DNA of 15,126 nucleotides from NCBI GenBank assembly GCA_000402295.1, contig AQRW01000124.1:1-15126 (forward strand). Reading direction: 5' to 3'. The translations under genes and the position numbers were made by a program. The stretch is from Candidatus Aerophobus profundus SCGC AAA252-L23. Its GTDB lineage: Bacteria; Aerophobota; Aerophobia; Aerophobales; Aerophobaceae. How positions within the stretch are numbered: the stretch's first letter is position 1; every line of letters begins with the position of its first letter. Under the pieces are notes generated by a model. The model did no database searches and was not told where the DNA came from. It saw only the letters and a list, made by a program, of their open reading frames with translations. Shown in pieces: positions 14,119-15,126 of this stretch.

Positions 14119-14952
14119 CTATTCCTTCATAGCGCCGAGTGTGAGCCCACTGACAAGATAGCGCTGCAAAATAAGTCCCAACACTATCATCGGAAGCGCC
14201 GCGATTAGTGCACCAACAGCCAATTCTCCCCAGCGGATAAGATTGAAACCAACAAAAGATGTTAGCCCTACCTGAACAGTCTTCGCAATTTCGCGAGTAA
14301 AAATCACGCCTATCAGAAACTCATTCCAGTTGAAAAGAAAAGACATAAATATAGCCGTAACCAGTCCCGGCTTAACCAGAGGTAACGCGATTCTTATCAT
14401 TGCCTGCAACAAGGAACATCCATCAATTTGTGCACTTTCCACCAATTCACTGGGAATCTCGCTAAAAAAATTCTTCATCAACCAAATAACAAAGCCAAGA
14501 TCAAAGCTAACGTACATGATGATCAAACCGATATGGGTATCGATCAAACCCAAATGCCTCCACAACATGAACATGGGAATTGTTATGCAAAAAGGAGGTG
14601 CCATTCTTGTTGTTAAGACCCAGAAAAATAATGGTTGTTTTGCACGAAACCGAAATTGTGAAAAAGCATAAGCTGCCGGGATTCCTACGATCAGCGAAAT
14701 TAACGTAGCACCTGCGGCAATTATGAGACTATTTAGAACAAAGTTGGGGAAATTACTTATTGCAGGATTTAGTACATTCTCCCAGTGTACAGAGGTGGGA
14801 CGAAATAACCACGGTGGGGGTATGCGCCAGATAAGTTCATCAGCCTTAATAGAAGACATAAAAGTCCAAAAAATCGGAATCAAACTAATCACGATTGCAA
14901 TTAGAATAAAACAATACACAAGAAGTCTCTTGCTCGCTGCCTGGACAGACAC
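14119..14952 (-). CDS. carbohydrate ABC transporter permease, MalG/UgpE type
   Basis: This encodes an inner-membrane protein of 277 aa, the usual length for the second permease of CUT1 sugar importers. Six hydrophobic segments lie at about residues 9-31, 71-97, 108-130, 139-159, 195-218 and 242-263. The EAA loop that contacts the ATPase is ELVESAQIDGCSLLQAMIRIALP (from Glu169), with the conserved Gly178. The end, SGLTLGAMKE, matches the typical SGLTAGAVKG of this family. AGGAGG lies just before ATG 14952. Partner genes (first permease, binding protein, ATPase) are not in the window. A - strand frame stopping near 15085 (reading FRKVWKREL) could be the end of the first permease, but only about a dozen codons are visible. 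Confidence 0.95.
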   Translation of the reverse strand: MSVQAASKRLLVYCFILIAIVISLIPIFWTFMSSIKADELIWRIPPPWLFRPTSVHWENVLNPAISNFPNFVLNSLIIAAGATLISLIVGIPAAYAFSQFRFRAKQPLFFWVLTTRMAPPFCITIPMFMLWRHLGLIDTHIGLIIMYVSFDLGFVIWLMKNFFSEIPSELVESAQIDGCSLLQAMIRIALPLVKPGLVTAIFMSFLFNWNEFLIGVIFTREIAKTVQVGLTSFVGFNLIRWGELAVGALIAALPMIVLGLILQRYLVSGLTLGAMKE

Positions 14953-15126
14953 TCATGACCTCCTATTCTCCGGTAGTAAACTGATTACGGTAAATAACCC
15001 TTTAATTCATCTTGTTTTAAGATCAAAAATTTTTTCTTTGCCACGAGTTTGTGGGATTTAACCCAAATTTGTAGTGGTGCTATTCATAATTCACGTTTCC
15101 AGACTTTTCGAAATATGTAGATATAG

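Overview
The window joins two unlike regions. From about position 485 to 8650 it is a block of integron gene cassettes: short genes, all on the + strand, separated by imperfect palindromes whose ends match the attC boxes (RYYYAAC at the left, GTTRRRY-like at the right). From about 9980 to the right end it is an ordinary catabolic operon on the - strand: an ABC sugar permease, an FGGY carbohydrate kinase and a glycyl radical enzyme of the PFL2/diol-dehydratase type. Between them (8640-9976) lies scar tissue, with a broken tyrosine recombinase, a fragment resembling an AbiEi antitoxin, a tandem repeat and a hairpin. The oxygen-sensitive glycyl radical enzyme points to an anaerobic bacterium. Base composition is moderate to AT-rich and most genes have clear Shine-Dalgarno sites. 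Nothing here fixes the taxon.

Cassette array, left to right: (1) 557-964, a 135-aa protein with weak resemblance to DUF3775. (2) A long cassette that carried one gene with an N-terminal phosphohistidine swivel domain like that of pyruvate phosphate dikinase. It is now split by a single-base frameshift near 2571, an IS1634-type insertion (about 3020-4905) and a second frameshift near 5026. (3) A cassette of under 300 bp with no convincing gene. (4) 5626-6531, a HEPN-type protein. (5) 6673-7668, a TIR-like/nucleoside deoxyribosyltransferase-like domain joined to a beta-sandwich domain. (6) 7807-8637, an abortive-infection (Abi_C) family protein. No integron integrase gene lies in the window, so this is either a piece of a larger integron or an array without its integrase.

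The clustering of HEPN, TIR-like and Abi_C proteins suggests that the cassettes form a phage-defence repertoire. That is inference from domain content; nothing in the sequence shows activity. The most novel candidates are the TIR-like/beta-sandwich fusion, which also contains a perfect 16-bp intragenic hairpin, and the orphan phosphohistidine-domain protein, which lacks both the ATP-grasp and the PEP/pyruvate barrel domains of its parent family.

The catabolic operon reads permease, kinase, glycyl radical enzyme. Its likely role is uptake, phosphorylation and radical dehydration or cleavage of a sugar- or polyol-like substrate. The activating enzyme required by the glycyl radical enzyme is not in the window.
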